From: Aalborgiella sp043769295
GTDB taxonomy: Bacteria > Pseudomonadota > Gammaproteobacteria > Burkholderiales > Burkholderiaceae_C
NCBI GenBank assembly: GCA_043769295.1
Contig: JAYVJL010000052.1
Span: 1 to 33,651, forward strand
Direction: 5' to 3'
DNA length: 33,651 nucleotides
Position 1 is the stretch's first letter, and every line of letters begins with the position of its first letter. Shown in pieces: positions 23,947-31,932 of this stretch. The notes beneath the pieces were generated by a model. That model saw only the letters and a list, made by a program, of their open reading frames with translations, made no database searches and was not told where the DNA came from. Both the position numbers and the translations under genes were made by a program.

Positions 23947-24936
23947 TTAAAACCGCTTATATGTCGGCAAATACCGCCATTCGCCCACCGCCAGGTCACC
24001 CATGGGAATGCGGCCGATGCGGATGCGTTTGATGGCGAGCAGTCGCAGGCCGACGCGCTCGACCATTTGCGGGATTTGACCGGGGCGGATGCCCTTGAAA
24101 GCGAAACGCAGCCAGAGCTCAGACTCGGTTTGCTGGGCGACACTGACTTTGATGGGTGGCAGCGGGACGCCATTGAAACTCAGACCGTGGCATAAGCGGT
24201 CAATCGCCTGGTACAGCACGTCGTCGGTTAACAGGCCCTGCAGCGCGCGTTTCCCATCAATTTGCACCAAACATTCCTGCTCCACGCGGTCTGCATCGTC
24301 GTTCAGCTTGCGGGCAATGCGAAAGTCCTGGGTAAAAACGATCAAACCACTGGACTCGAGGGGCAGAGGCGTGGTCGGCGTCAGGTTGGCGAAATGGCGC
24401 TGCAAGAAGCGCGTGGCAGCACCTGCGCCGCCGGCAAGGTTGGGGTCGATGGACTGTTTGGCCGGGTCTAGCAGCAAAAGTGCCGGATTCCGCCCTTCGC
24501 CAGACTCGTAACCCACGGGTTTGTGCATCAAAATCGTGACTTCTTCCAGCGCTTCCAGGCTCGCGTCTTTGTCCAGCTCGATTTTTTGATGCGGCAACAC
24601 GCGGGCACCCACCGCCTCAACCAACTGGCCATCCACCCGCACCCAGCCGCCTTCGATGTATTGTTCGGCCTGGCTGCGTGAGCAGGTGGCCTGCTCAGCC
24701 AGGCGTTTGGCCAGGCGTTCACCCACTTTGGGCGCATCAGGGCGGGGCTCTTCCCTTGAATCTCTGACGTTCTCAAGACGCGTGTTTGACCCTGCGACAC
24801 CTGAATTTGGTGCACGGACGCTGCCACGCGACTGCCCCTGACGGTCAGCCACGGTGGTTCTGGGTGGGCGAACGCGTGGTTTGGCGTCTGCTTTGGCAGG
24901 AATGTCCGGCAAGTCCGGCTTGGGAGCGCGTTGCAT
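23947..24936 (-). CDS. RluF-like S4-domain protein, pseudouridine synthase fold, catalytic Asp not seen
   Basis: This is a 329-residue protein. Residues 1-72 are Pro/Arg/Lys-rich and probably disordered. The S4 RNA-binding domain (about 73-125) contains RLAKRLAEQATCSRSQAEQYIEGG. The rest has the RsuA/RluF fold with MHKPVGYESG and ESSGLIVFTQD. The usual GRLDxxTxGL motif appears here as PLPLESSGL, so Pro192 replaces the catalytic Asp. It may be a non-catalytic RNA-binding relative, or may use another residue. The start at 24936 overlaps the serS stop (TGATG), indicating coupling. A longer reading frame upstream overlaps serS and was not used. Confidence 0.75.
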   Translation of the reverse strand: MQRAPKPDLPDIPAKADAKPRVRPPRTTVADRQGQSRGSVRAPNSGVAGSNTRLENVRDSREEPRPDAPKVGERLAKRLAEQATCSRSQAEQYIEGGWVRVDGQLVEAVGARVLPHQKIELDKDASLEALEEVTILMHKPVGYESGEGRNPALLLLDPAKQSIDPNLAGGAGAATRFLQRHFANLTPTTPLPLESSGLIVFTQDFRIARKLNDDADRVEQECLVQIDGKRALQGLLTDDVLYQAIDRLCHGLSFNGVPLPPIKVSVAQQTESELWLRFAFKGIRPGQIPQMVERVGLRLLAIKRIRIGRIPMGDLAVGEWRYLPTYKRF

Positions 24937-26285
24937 CAAGCTGCGCTGATCTTGGTCAGACCGCCCATGTAAGGCTGCAGCGCGGCAGGAATCGTCACCG
25001 AGCCATCTTCGTTCTGGTAGTTTTCCAGCACGGCGACCAGGGTGCGGCCCACCGCCAGCCCCGAACCATTGAGCGTGTGGACGAACTCCATCTTGCCTTG
25101 GGCGTTTTTGAAACGGGCTTGTAGGCGGCGGGCCTGGAAGGCTTCGCAGTTGGAGATCGAGCTGATCTCGCGGTAGGTGTTTTGCGACGGCAGCCAGACT
25201 TCCAGGTCGTAGGTTTTGGCCGCGCCAAAGCCCATGTCGCCAGTACACAAGCTCATCACGCGGTAGGCCAGACCCAGTTTTTGCAAAATCGCCTCGGCGT
25301 GGCCGGTCATGGCTTCCAGCGCTTCGTAGCTGCGCTCAGGGTGGACGATTTGCACCATTTCGACTTTGTCAAACTGGTGCTGGCGGATCATGCCCCGGGT
25401 GTCGCGGCCATAGCTGCCAGCTTCTGAGCGGAAGCATGGCGTATGCGCGGTGACCTTGATCGGCAGCTCGGCTTCGGCAATGATCTGGTCGCGCACCAGG
25501 TTGGTCAGCGGCACTTCAGAGGTCGGAATCAGGTACAGCGCGGCGTTGTCGGGCACTTCTTCGCCGTCTTGACCGCCTTTTTTGGCAGCGAACAAATCGC
25601 CCTCAAACTTGGGCAACTGGCCCGTGCCGTAGAGCGAGTCGGCATTGACGATGTAGGGCACATAGCACTCGGTGTAGCCATGCTCCTGCGTTTGCACATC
25701 GAGCATGAGTTGCGCCAGTGCGCGGTGCAGCCGGGCCAGCGGGCCACGCATGACGGCGAAACGGGAACCCGCGATTTTGGCTCCTGCGTCAAAATCCAGT
25801 CCCGGTTTTTCACCCACCTTCAGCTTCTCGCCTACATCAACATGGTCTTTTGCTATAAAATTAAGAGCTAATGGAGCAGTATTTACGCCGGCTAGTGACC
25901 ATTTTCGCACCTCTACGTTGCCGGATTCGTCTTTTCCGACCGGAACGGACTCGTGCGGCAGGTTGGGCAAGGCCAGCAGCATCGCAGATATTTTGATCTG
26001 CACATCTGCCAGCAACTGCACACTGGCTTCCTGCTGCGCCGTGCCCAGCTGCGCCTCGGCCATTTCTGCGGAGGCGTCTTCCTTCTTGCTCTTTTTCATG
26101 CCAATGGCTTTGGCCAAAGCGTTGCGTTTGGCCTGAATCTCGTCATTGGCGATCTGCAGGCGCTTGCGCTCCGCCTCAAGCGCGGTAAACGCGTCTACAT
26201 TCAAAAACGCCTGCGGCGACTTGCGTGCCTCCAGGCGGGCGATCACGCCGGGGAGGTCTTTACGGAGGGAGTTGATATCTAGCAT
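24936..26285 (-). CDS. serS: Seryl-tRNA synthetase
   Basis: This class II synthetase charges tRNA-Ser. The 449-residue protein starts MLDINSLRKDLPGV and has the N-terminal coiled-coil arm (about residues 35-105), motif 2 FRSEAGSYGRDTRG (285-298) and motif 3 NGSGLAVGRTLVAVLENYQ (406-424). E. coli SerS is 430 residues. Residues 127-146 (LAGVNTAPLALNFIA region) are encoded by a dispersed repeat and replace the short segment normally found between the arm and the catalytic core (about 10 residues, such as GTPRxFDF). The core motifs are intact, so the enzyme is probably active. It is followed by the coupled RluF-like gene. Confidence 0.96.
   Translation of the reverse strand: MLDINSLRKDLPGVIARLEARKSPQAFLNVDAFTALEAERKRLQIANDEIQAKRNALAKAIGMKKSKKEDASAEMAEAQLGTAQQEASVQLLADVQIKISAMLLALPNLPHESVPVGKDESGNVEVRKWSLAGVNTAPLALNFIAKDHVDVGEKLKVGEKPGLDFDAGAKIAGSRFAVMRGPLARLHRALAQLMLDVQTQEHGYTECYVPYIVNADSLYGTGQLPKFEGDLFAAKKGGQDGEEVPDNAALYLIPTSEVPLTNLVRDQIIAEAELPIKVTAHTPCFRSEAGSYGRDTRGMIRQHQFDKVEMVQIVHPERSYEALEAMTGHAEAILQKLGLAYRVMSLCTGDMGFGAAKTYDLEVWLPSQNTYREISSISNCEAFQARRLQARFKNAQGKMEFVHTLNGSGLAVGRTLVAVLENYQNEDGSVTIPAALQPYMGGLTKISAA
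25849..25905 (+). repeat. Dispersed repeat, family 1, copy inside serS
   Basis: The plus strand reads TTGCTATAAAATTAAGAGCT, then GGAGCAGTATTTACGCCGGC and GGCTAGTGACCATTTT. It aligns with the other family 1 copies along its whole length. On the minus strand it is read in frame as SerS residues 127-146. Confidence 0.75.
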
Positions 26286-26375
26286 GGGGGGGATTTTACG
26301 GGAGAGCCTTGCCTACAGCGTTTAAACTCTCATTTTTATCAACCCTTATAACCCGTTAAAGACTGGGCTGCACCC

Positions 26376-27041
26376 GTGAACCTTGCCAGCCGCTACAACG
26401 CCATCCCCGGTATCAGCCTGAGAACCAAGCTGTTTTTGCACCTGCGATGGCTGCTCACACCCTATGGGCGCATGGCGGCTTACGTGCCCAAGGCGGGCAA
26501 AGTGCTGGATGTGGGCTGCGGCCACGGCCTTTTAGCCATGGAAATGGCGCTTTCTGAACCCCATCGCACGGTTGTAGCCACAGATCACGACGTGGCACGT
26601 ATAGCCTTGGCCACGCAAGCAGGCAAAGGAATTACAAATTTACAGTTCAAAGTCAGCACTGGTAGCCCCTTACCCGACAGATCTTTAGACGGAACATTCG
26701 ACGCCATCATGATGATCGACTTCCTGCACTACTTCAGCCCCGAGCAGCAAGATGACATGATTGCCAAAGCTTTCGCCAACCTACAACCAGGCGGCTGGTT
26801 GCTGGCGCGGGAGGTGAACCAACAAGTTGGGTTGATCTCCAAACTGAACCAGTTTTACGAAAAAATGGCTACTTTGACGGGTTTTACGCAGTCCAACACC
26901 ATCAAAACCAAAGAAAACCTGAGTTTTAAGAGTCAAGCCGGTTGGGAAGCCAAGTTTGCCGAGCACGGCTTCAAAGTGAGGTCAGAGCCTTGCAGCAGCC
27001 CGATATTTGCGGATATTTTGTATATCTGCGAGAAGGCTTAA
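26376..27041 (+). CDS. Class I SAM-dependent methyltransferase
   Basis: This is a 221-residue soluble protein. Motif I is VLDVGCGHGLLAME (residues 43-56), followed by VVATDHDVARI and the acidic DAIMMIDFLHYF strand. The N-terminus LRTKLFLHLRWLLTPYGRM is basic and may contact a membrane or lipid. The GTG at 26376 was used because no ATG fits before motif I. It is divergent from serS (90 bases apart) and convergent with ispH, with an inverted repeat between. The substrate is unknown. It resembles small lipid or polyketide methyltransferases more than RNA ones, but this is a weak impression. Confidence 0.75.
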   Translation: MNLASRYNAIPGISLRTKLFLHLRWLLTPYGRMAAYVPKAGKVLDVGCGHGLLAMEMALSEPHRTVVATDHDVARIALATQAGKGITNLQFKVSTGSPLPDRSLDGTFDAIMMIDFLHYFSPEQQDDMIAKAFANLQPGGWLLAREVNQQVGLISKLNQFYEKMATLTGFTQSNTIKTKENLSFKSQAGWEAKFAEHGFKVRSEPCSSPIFADILYICEKA

Positions 27042-27137
27042 ATCCCCCCAATCCCCCTTTTTCAAAGGGGGAGGCAATACCAATACCGCATCTTCTGTCT
27101 TCATTCCCCACTTTGAAAAAGGGGGGCCAGGGGAGAT
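27042..27137. repeat. Intergenic inverted repeat with C/G-run hairpins (possible bidirectional terminator)
   Basis: The region between the convergent methyltransferase and ispH stops has a 9-bp hairpin (TCCCCCTTT at 27052-27060, AAAGGGGGA at 27064-27072) and, further right, CCCCACTTTGAAAAAGGGGG. The outer arms near AAATCCCCCC and GGGGAGATTTA are roughly complementary, so the whole block is a large imperfect palindrome. Such C-run repeats are found in many bacterial genomes. Transcription termination in both directions is plausible but unproven. Confidence 0.6.
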
Positions 27138-28124
27138 TTAAAGCTTCAACCCCTTCGGTAGTGGAAACTTCATCGTCTCCTGAATCCCGTCCATCTTGCG
27201 GACCGACACCGCGCCCAGTTCTTTGATGCGTTTGATCACCTGATCCACCAAAATCTCGGGCGCAGACGCCCCAGCCGTCAGGCCGATGGTGGTTTTGCCT
27301 TCAAACCAGGCGTCTTGCAGCTCGTCGGCATTGTCAACCATGTGGCTTTCTGTGCCTAGGCGGGAGGCTAGCTCGGCCAAACGGTTGCTGTTGGAGCTGG
27401 TTGGGCTGCCGACGACAATCACCATATCCACCTGCGGGCTCATGATTTTGATGGCGTCCTGGCGGTTTTGGGTGGCGTAGCAAATGTCTTGCATTTTGGG
27501 CACACGCACCAGCGGGAAGCGGGCTTTAACGGCTGCGGCAATCTCGGCCGCGTCGTCCACGCTCAGGGTGGTTTGGGTGACCAAGGCGAGTTTTTCGGTC
27601 TGCGAAGGACTAACTTTGGCCACATCCGCCACGCTGTCGACCAAGTGGATGCCGCTGCTAAGCTGGCCCATGGTGCCCTCCACCTCGGGGTGACCTTGGT
27701 GACCAATCATGATGAACTCGAAGCCTTCAGCATGTAACTTAGCCACTTCGACGTGGACTTTGGTGACCAGCGGACACGTCGCGTCAAAAATCTGAAAACC
27801 ACGCATTCTCGCTTCATTTTGCACCGCTTTGCTGACGCCGTGGGCGGAAAACACCAGCGTCGCGCCGGGCGGCACATCGCTCAGCTCTTCAATGAAAATC
27901 GCGCCGCGTGTTTTCAGGTCGTTCACCACATAGGTGTTGTGGACGATTTCATGGCGCACGTAGATGGGGGCGCCGAATTTCTGCAGGGCGGCTTCGACGA
28001 TGTCAATCGCCCGATCAACCCCTGCGCAGAAGCCCCTAGGCTCCGCAAGTAATATTTCCCCATTTTTAAGGGTATTTTCGACTGTAGCCGGCGTATTAAT
28101 TGCCTGAGTAGCTATATTATTCAT
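27138..28124 (-). CDS. ispH: 4-hydroxy-3-methylbut-2-enyl diphosphate reductase
   Basis: IspH makes IPP and DMAPP in the last step of the MEP pathway, using a [4Fe-4S] cluster. The 328-residue protein has all three cluster cysteines (Cys33 in PRGFCAGV, Cys117 in DATCPLV, Cys215 in QDICYATQNRQ). The substrate residues His62 (VHNTYVV) and His145-Glu147 (GHPEVEGTMGQ) are also present, with GSPTSSNSNRL near residue 239. The first 18-20 residues are encoded by a family 1 repeat and are not part of the usual protein, which begins at ILLAEPRGFC; the repeat also supplies the start codon. The start overlaps the fkpB stop by 4 bases. Confidence 0.96.
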   Translation of the reverse strand: MNNIATQAINTPATVENTLKNGEILLAEPRGFCAGVDRAIDIVEAALQKFGAPIYVRHEIVHNTYVVNDLKTRGAIFIEELSDVPPGATLVFSAHGVSKAVQNEARMRGFQIFDATCPLVTKVHVEVAKLHAEGFEFIMIGHQGHPEVEGTMGQLSSGIHLVDSVADVAKVSPSQTEKLALVTQTTLSVDDAAEIAAAVKARFPLVRVPKMQDICYATQNRQDAIKIMSPQVDMVIVVGSPTSSNSNRLAELASRLGTESHMVDNADELQDAWFEGKTTIGLTAGASAPEILVDQVIKRIKELGAVSVRKMDGIQETMKFPLPKGLKL

Positions 28125-28127
28125 AGT
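28071..28127 (-). repeat. Dispersed repeat, family 1, copy at the ispH start
   Basis: The minus strand reads ACTATGAATAATATAGC, then CAGGCAATTAATACGCCGGC and TACAGTCGAAAAT. It closely matches the copies at 31829-31887 and 32571-32638. It provides the ispH ATG and about 18 N-terminal codons, and overlaps the fkpB stop. Confidence 0.85.
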
Positions 28128-28594
28128 ACACCAATCAACTGCACTTCAAACGTCACCGGCTGACCAGCCAGCGGGTGGTTGAAGTCGAACTGCACCGCCG
28201 CGTTCAGCCCATCGCCTTTGAAGTCTTGCACCACGCCGGCAAACTGGCCTGTGCCATCGGGGGTGGGGAAATGCACCACATCGCCGATGGCGTAGCTTTC
28301 CTGCGGGTCGCCCATGGCGGTCAGCTCTTTGCGTGCCAGCCACTGGACCATGCCGGGGTTGCGGTCGCCAAAAGCCGCGCCAGCGGGCAGTTCAAAACGG
28401 GTGTGCGTGCCCTCCGCCAGCCCCAGCAATTTGGCCTCCACAGCCGGTGCGAGTTCGCCTGTACCTAAAGACAGGGTGGCGGGTTTGCCGGCAAAGGTGT
28501 TGATGACGTCGCCGGACGGGCCTGCGAGACGGTAATGCAGCGTCAGGAAAGAGTCGGACTGGACGAGAGGGGCTTCGGCGGTGGTGTTTGACAT
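28121..28594 (-). CDS. fkpB: FKBP-type peptidyl-prolyl isomerase, FkpB/SlpA type
   Basis: This is a 157-residue cytoplasmic prolyl isomerase and chaperone of the SlpA family. The FKBP core (LTLHYRLAGPSGDVINTF, then LGTGELAPAVEAKLLGL) is followed by the inserted flap with GAAFGDRNPGMVQ and the C-terminal strands VQFDFNHPLAGQPVTFEV, the standard SlpA ending. The fkpB-ispH order with a 4-base overlap is common in proteobacteria. It is divergent from radC across 74 bases that hold a TACAAT on its strand (28625-28620), a weak -10 candidate. Confidence 0.92.
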   Translation of the reverse strand: MSNTTAEAPLVQSDSFLTLHYRLAGPSGDVINTFAGKPATLSLGTGELAPAVEAKLLGLAEGTHTRFELPAGAAFGDRNPGMVQWLARKELTAMGDPQESYAIGDVVHFPTPDGTGQFAGVVQDFKGDGLNAAVQFDFNHPLAGQPVTFEVQLIGVL

Positions 28595-28668
28595 AGTAGA
28601 AGAGCTTTAAACTGCCTCTATTGTAAGAACATCCCTTAAATTCAAGCAGATTTCGGAAAACAAGCCCC

Positions 28669-29352
28669 ATGTCGATGAAAAACACCCCCGCAGACTCGCG
28701 CCCCCGCGAAAAGCTCCTCGCCCGTGGTCCGGGCGCCTTGAGCGATGCCGAACTGCTAGCGATTTTACTGCGCACCGGCATCGTCGGCAAAGGCGTGCTG
28801 CAGATGGCGCAGGAGCTACTGGACGATACATTGGGTTTTGGCGGGATTTCGGGTTTATTGAACACCACGGCCGAAGATTTGAAGCGCATCAAAGGTTTAG
28901 GCCCGGCCAAACGGGCGGAACTGGTCGCCGTTTTAGAGCTCGCCCGCCGTGCGCTGGCGCAGCAGCTCAAAGAGCGCACCGTGTTTGAATCGCCCAACGC
29001 CGTCAAAGACTATTTGCAGCTGCACCTCGCCGCCCGCCCCTACGAGGTGTTTGCCGTGCTGTTTTTGGACGTGCAAAACCGCATGCTGGCGATGGAAGAG
29101 CTGTTTCGCGGCACGCTGACGCAAACCAGCGTCTACCCGCGCGAAGTGGTGCTGCGCGCCCTGCACCACCACGCCAGCAGCGTGGTGCTGTGCCACAACC
29201 ACCCCAGCGGCGGCGTGCAGCCGTCCAAAGCCGATGAAACGCTGACCAAAACCCTCGCATCTGCGCTGGCTTTGGTCGATGTGCGGGTGCTGGACCACAT
29301 CATCGTAAGCCAAGGGCAGGCGGCTTCGATGATGGAGATGGGCTTGGTTTAA
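28669..29352 (+). CDS. radC: RadC/YeeS-family JAMM protein
   Basis: This is a 227-residue protein with an N-terminal helix-hairpin-helix region (about residues 60-95, ending KGLGPAKRAELVAV) and a C-terminal JAMM metalloprotease-like domain. The motif CHNHPSGGVQPSKADE supplies His176, His178 and Asp189. The RadC name is historical; a DNA repair role has been questioned and its biochemical function is uncertain. The ATG at 28669 was chosen; a second ATG two codons on is possible. It is transcribed away from fkpB-ispH. Confidence 0.93.
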   Translation: MSMKNTPADSRPREKLLARGPGALSDAELLAILLRTGIVGKGVLQMAQELLDDTLGFGGISGLLNTTAEDLKRIKGLGPAKRAELVAVLELARRALAQQLKERTVFESPNAVKDYLQLHLAARPYEVFAVLFLDVQNRMLAMEELFRGTLTQTSVYPREVVLRALHHHASSVVLCHNHPSGGVQPSKADETLTKTLASALALVDVRVLDHIIVSQGQAASMMEMGLV

Positions 29353-29379
29353 GTTAGATTCGCCCCCATGAAATCTAAC
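29353..29379. terminator. Small hairpin after radC
   Basis: GTTAGATT (29353-29360) and AATCTAAC (29372-29379) form perfect 8-bp arms around an 11-base loop directly after the radC stop. There is no T-run after it, so termination is only a guess. Confidence 0.35.
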
Positions 29380-29429
29380 CCGTTCGCCCCGAGCCTGTCG
29401 AAAGGTTTCGACAAGCTCAACCCGAACGG
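29380..29429. repeat. REP-like palindrome upstream of serC
   Basis: CCGTTCGCCCCGAGCCTGTC on the left pairs imperfectly with GACAAGCTCAACCCGAACGG on the right around a GAAAGGTTTC centre. This palindrome resembles a widespread extragenic repeat in proteobacteria, recalled as GTTCGCCCTGAGCTTGTCG and its complement. Confidence 0.7.
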
Positions 29430-29450
29430 TAATTTATAGATCATCAGGAT

Positions 29451-29459
29451 TGCTACAAT
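29451..29459 (+). promoter_or_regulatory. Candidate extended -10 of the serC-serA unit
   Basis: TGCTACAAT fits an extended -10 (TGnTACAAT), about 40 bases before the serC ATG. No good -35 was found at the usual distance, which is acceptable for an extended -10 promoter. Confidence 0.45.
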
Positions 29460-29498
29460 CATTTTTCACGCATTTATTCATGCTCAACCGAGAACGCC

Positions 29499-30614
29499 AT
29501 GCAACCAACCCTGAAGCCCAACAACCCCAATTTCTCTTCAGGCCCCTGCGCTAAGCGCCCCGGCTATGACGTGAGCAAGCTGCAACTCGACACCCTGGGT
29601 CGCTCGCACCGCTCGGCTTTGGGTAAAAAAGCGCTGGGATTGGCCTGCTCGGAAACGGCCCGCATTCTGGGATTGCCCGAAGGCTACCGCGTCGCCGTGG
29701 TGCCCGGCTCGGACACCGGTGCGATTGAGATGGCAATGTGGTCCATGCTGGGGGCGCGTGGTGTGGACGTGTTGGAGTGGGAATCGTTCAGCGCGGGCTG
29801 GGTGACGGACATCGTCAAACAGCTCAAGCTGCCGAACACCAACGTCCGACAAGCCGCCTACGGCGACATCACCGACTTTGCACCCGTGAATTTTGACAAC
29901 GACGTGGTGTTTGTGTGGAACGGCACCACCTCTGGCGTGAAAGTGCCGAATGGTGACTGGATTCCCGCCAACCGCGCCGGTTTGACGCTGTGCGACGCCA
30001 CTTCCGCCGTGTTTGCCATGGAGATGCCGTGGGACAAGCTGGATGTCATCACCTATTCGTGGCAAAAAGTGCTGGGCGGCGAAGGCGCGCACGGCATGCT
30101 GATTTTGAGCCCGCGCGCCGTCGAGCGCATTGAAGCCTACAACCCGCCCTGGCCCCTGCCCAAGGTGTTCCGCATGAAATCGGGCGGCAAATTGACCGAA
30201 GGTTTATTCAAGGGCGAAACCATCAACACCCCGTCCATGCTGTGCGTGGCCGACTATCTGGACGCTTTGAACTGGGTGGAATCTATAGGTGGTGTGAAGG
30301 GAACAATAGCTAGGAGCGAGGCCAACTTGGCAGTGATTGAAGACTTTGTCGCCGCGAACGACTGGATATCCTTCCTGGCCAAAGACAAAGCCACCCGCTC
30401 CAACACCAGCGTCTGCCTGACGCTGACCGCCACCGAAGAGCAGGTCAAAAAGATGGTCAAACTGCTGGACACGGAAGGCGTAGCCTACGACATTGGGGCG
30501 TACAAAGACGCGCCCGCCGGTCTGCGTATCTGGTGCGGCGCGACGGTGGAGGCGTCGGATTTGAAAGCGTTGATGCCTTGGCTGACCTGGGCCTACCAGC
30601 AAGTGACTGCCTAG
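29499..30614 (+). CDS. serC: Phosphoserine aminotransferase (Methanosarcina/alphaproteobacterial type)
   Basis: This PLP enzyme makes phosphoserine from 3-phosphohydroxypyruvate in serine synthesis. The 371-residue protein begins with PNNPNFSSGPCAKRPGYD; the PLP lysine is Lys190 in YSWQKVLGGEGAHG. The N-terminus and the PPWPLPKVFRM segment resemble the longer form (TIGR01365-like) and not the E. coli-type SerC usual in betaproteobacteria. The next gene, serA, starts 37 bases on, so the first two serine-pathway steps form one unit. Codons near 30281-30318 include several rare ones (ATA, AGG, GGA), unlike the rest of the gene. Confidence 0.92.
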   Translation: MQPTLKPNNPNFSSGPCAKRPGYDVSKLQLDTLGRSHRSALGKKALGLACSETARILGLPEGYRVAVVPGSDTGAIEMAMWSMLGARGVDVLEWESFSAGWVTDIVKQLKLPNTNVRQAAYGDITDFAPVNFDNDVVFVWNGTTSGVKVPNGDWIPANRAGLTLCDATSAVFAMEMPWDKLDVITYSWQKVLGGEGAHGMLILSPRAVERIEAYNPPWPLPKVFRMKSGGKLTEGLFKGETINTPSMLCVADYLDALNWVESIGGVKGTIARSEANLAVIEDFVAANDWISFLAKDKATRSNTSVCLTLTATEEQVKKMVKLLDTEGVAYDIGAYKDAPAGLRIWCGATVEASDLKALMPWLTWAYQQVTA

Positions 30615-30651
30615 TTTTACGTCAGCCCCCATCCTTTGAAAGAGTGTGACT

Positions 30652-31824
30652 ATGTACAAGGTTAGAACCTACAACGCAATCTCTGTCAAAGGACTGGATC
30701 GCTTTCCGCGCCAATCCTTCGAGGTGGGCAGCGACATCAGCCAGCCCGACGCTTTTTTGCTGCGCAGCCAAAAACTGCAAGGTGTGGAGGTGCCCAAATC
30801 GCTCTTGGCCGCCGCCCGTGCCGGTGCGGGTGTCAACAACGTGCCGATCGCCGAGTACAGCAAACTGGGTGTGGTGGTTTTCAACACCCCCGGCGCGAAC
30901 GCCAATGCGGTCAAAGAACTGGTGATGGCGGGCATGCTGCTGGCGACGCGCGGCATTTTGCCCGGCATGGCGTATGTCAACACCTTGACGGCGATGACGG
31001 ATGCTTCTGAGATGTCCGCCCACCTGGAGAAAGAAAAAGCCCGCTTTGCCGGCGGCGAGATCAAAGGCAAGACGCTGGGCATTGTTGGGCTGGGGGCGAT
31101 TGGCTCCATGGTGGCCGACATGGCGCTGGCCATGGGCATGAAGGTGGTGGGTTTTGACCCCGCGCTGTCGATTGACGCCGCCTGGCGGCTGTCCAGCGAG
31201 GTCTCCCGCATGGAGAACCTGCAGGCGCTGCTGGCCAAGTCGGACTACATCTCGCTGCACGTGCCCGCGATGGCCGCCACCAACCATTTAATCAACGACG
31301 CCGCACTGGCGCTGACCAAGCCCGGCGCGGTGCTGCTCAACTTTGCGCGGGAGACGATTGTCGACTCCGCAGCGGTCAAGCGCAGTCTGGACGCTGGCAA
31401 GTTGGGCAAATACGTCTGCGACTTCCCGGAGCCAGATTTGCTCAACCATCCCCAGGTCATCGCCATGCCGCACATCGGCGCCAGCACCGAAGAATCCGAA
31501 GAAAACTGCGCCGTCATGGCCGCCAACCAGCTGATGGACTATCTGGACAACGGCAACATCGTCAACTCGGTCAACTTCCCAGCGGTCGCCATGGGGCGCG
31601 TGGCTGGAACGACGCGGATCACCTTCTCCAACGACAACGTCTCTGGCGTGTTGGGTCATGTGTTGTCGGTCTTGGCCGACAAAAAAGTCAACGTCATCGA
31701 CATGATGAACAAAAGCCGGGGCGAGCTGGCCTTCAATATCATCGACGTGGAAAGCAAGCCGGCGGATGACGTGATCGCAGCCATTGCCGCTGTGGCGCAT
31801 GTGATTCGGGTGCGGGTGATTTGA
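30652..31824 (+). CDS. serA: D-3-phosphoglycerate dehydrogenase
   Basis: This is the first enzyme of serine biosynthesis. The 390-residue protein has the NAD-binding GIVGLGAIGSMVAD (about residues 143-156), LLNFARETIVD with the catalytic Arg, and MPHIGASTEESEENCA with the catalytic His. The C-terminal part (about residues 320-390) has the pattern of an ACT domain, suggesting serine feedback control. The ATG at 30652 is preceded by GAAAGAG seven bases upstream; a GTG two codons earlier is an alternative. It forms a pair with serC. A family 1 repeat begins 5 bases after the stop. Confidence 0.93.
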   Translation: MYKVRTYNAISVKGLDRFPRQSFEVGSDISQPDAFLLRSQKLQGVEVPKSLLAAARAGAGVNNVPIAEYSKLGVVVFNTPGANANAVKELVMAGMLLATRGILPGMAYVNTLTAMTDASEMSAHLEKEKARFAGGEIKGKTLGIVGLGAIGSMVADMALAMGMKVVGFDPALSIDAAWRLSSEVSRMENLQALLAKSDYISLHVPAMAATNHLINDAALALTKPGAVLLNFARETIVDSAAVKRSLDAGKLGKYVCDFPEPDLLNHPQVIAMPHIGASTEESEENCAVMAANQLMDYLDNGNIVNSVNFPAVAMGRVAGTTRITFSNDNVSGVLGHVLSVLADKKVNVIDMMNKSRGELAFNIIDVESKPADDVIAAIAAVAHVIRVRVI

Positions 31825-31828
31825 CGGG

Positions 31829-31887
31829 TTAAATACGACTCTAGCCAGCGAAATTATTGCCTAAATAGCTATTTTATTCATAGCAAT
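31829..31887 (-). repeat. Dispersed repeat, family 1, copy after serA
   Basis: The minus strand reads TTGCTATGAATAAAATAGC, then TTAGGCAATAATTTCGC and TGGCTAGAGTCGTATTTAA. GCTAT and ATAGC form a 5-bp stem with a 7-base loop at one end, a feature of most copies. It lies between serA and the broken HNH-type gene. Confidence 0.85.
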
Positions 31888-31932
31888 TAATCCTAATTTT
31901 TTTCATTTAATAAGTCAAAATAGGTAATTTAA

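Noticed and set aside
23947..25248. A 433-codon version of the RluF-like protein starting inside serS
   Set aside because: The extra N-terminal part overlaps serS in another frame and is Arg/Pro-rich shadow sequence; the ATG overlapping the serS stop is a standard coupled start.
30281..30318. A/T-rich rare-codon stretch in serC containing AATAGCTAGG, possibly repeat-derived
   Set aside because: The encoded SIGGVKGTIARSEANLAV is normal for the enzyme and the repeat core is absent; noted only as odd codon use.
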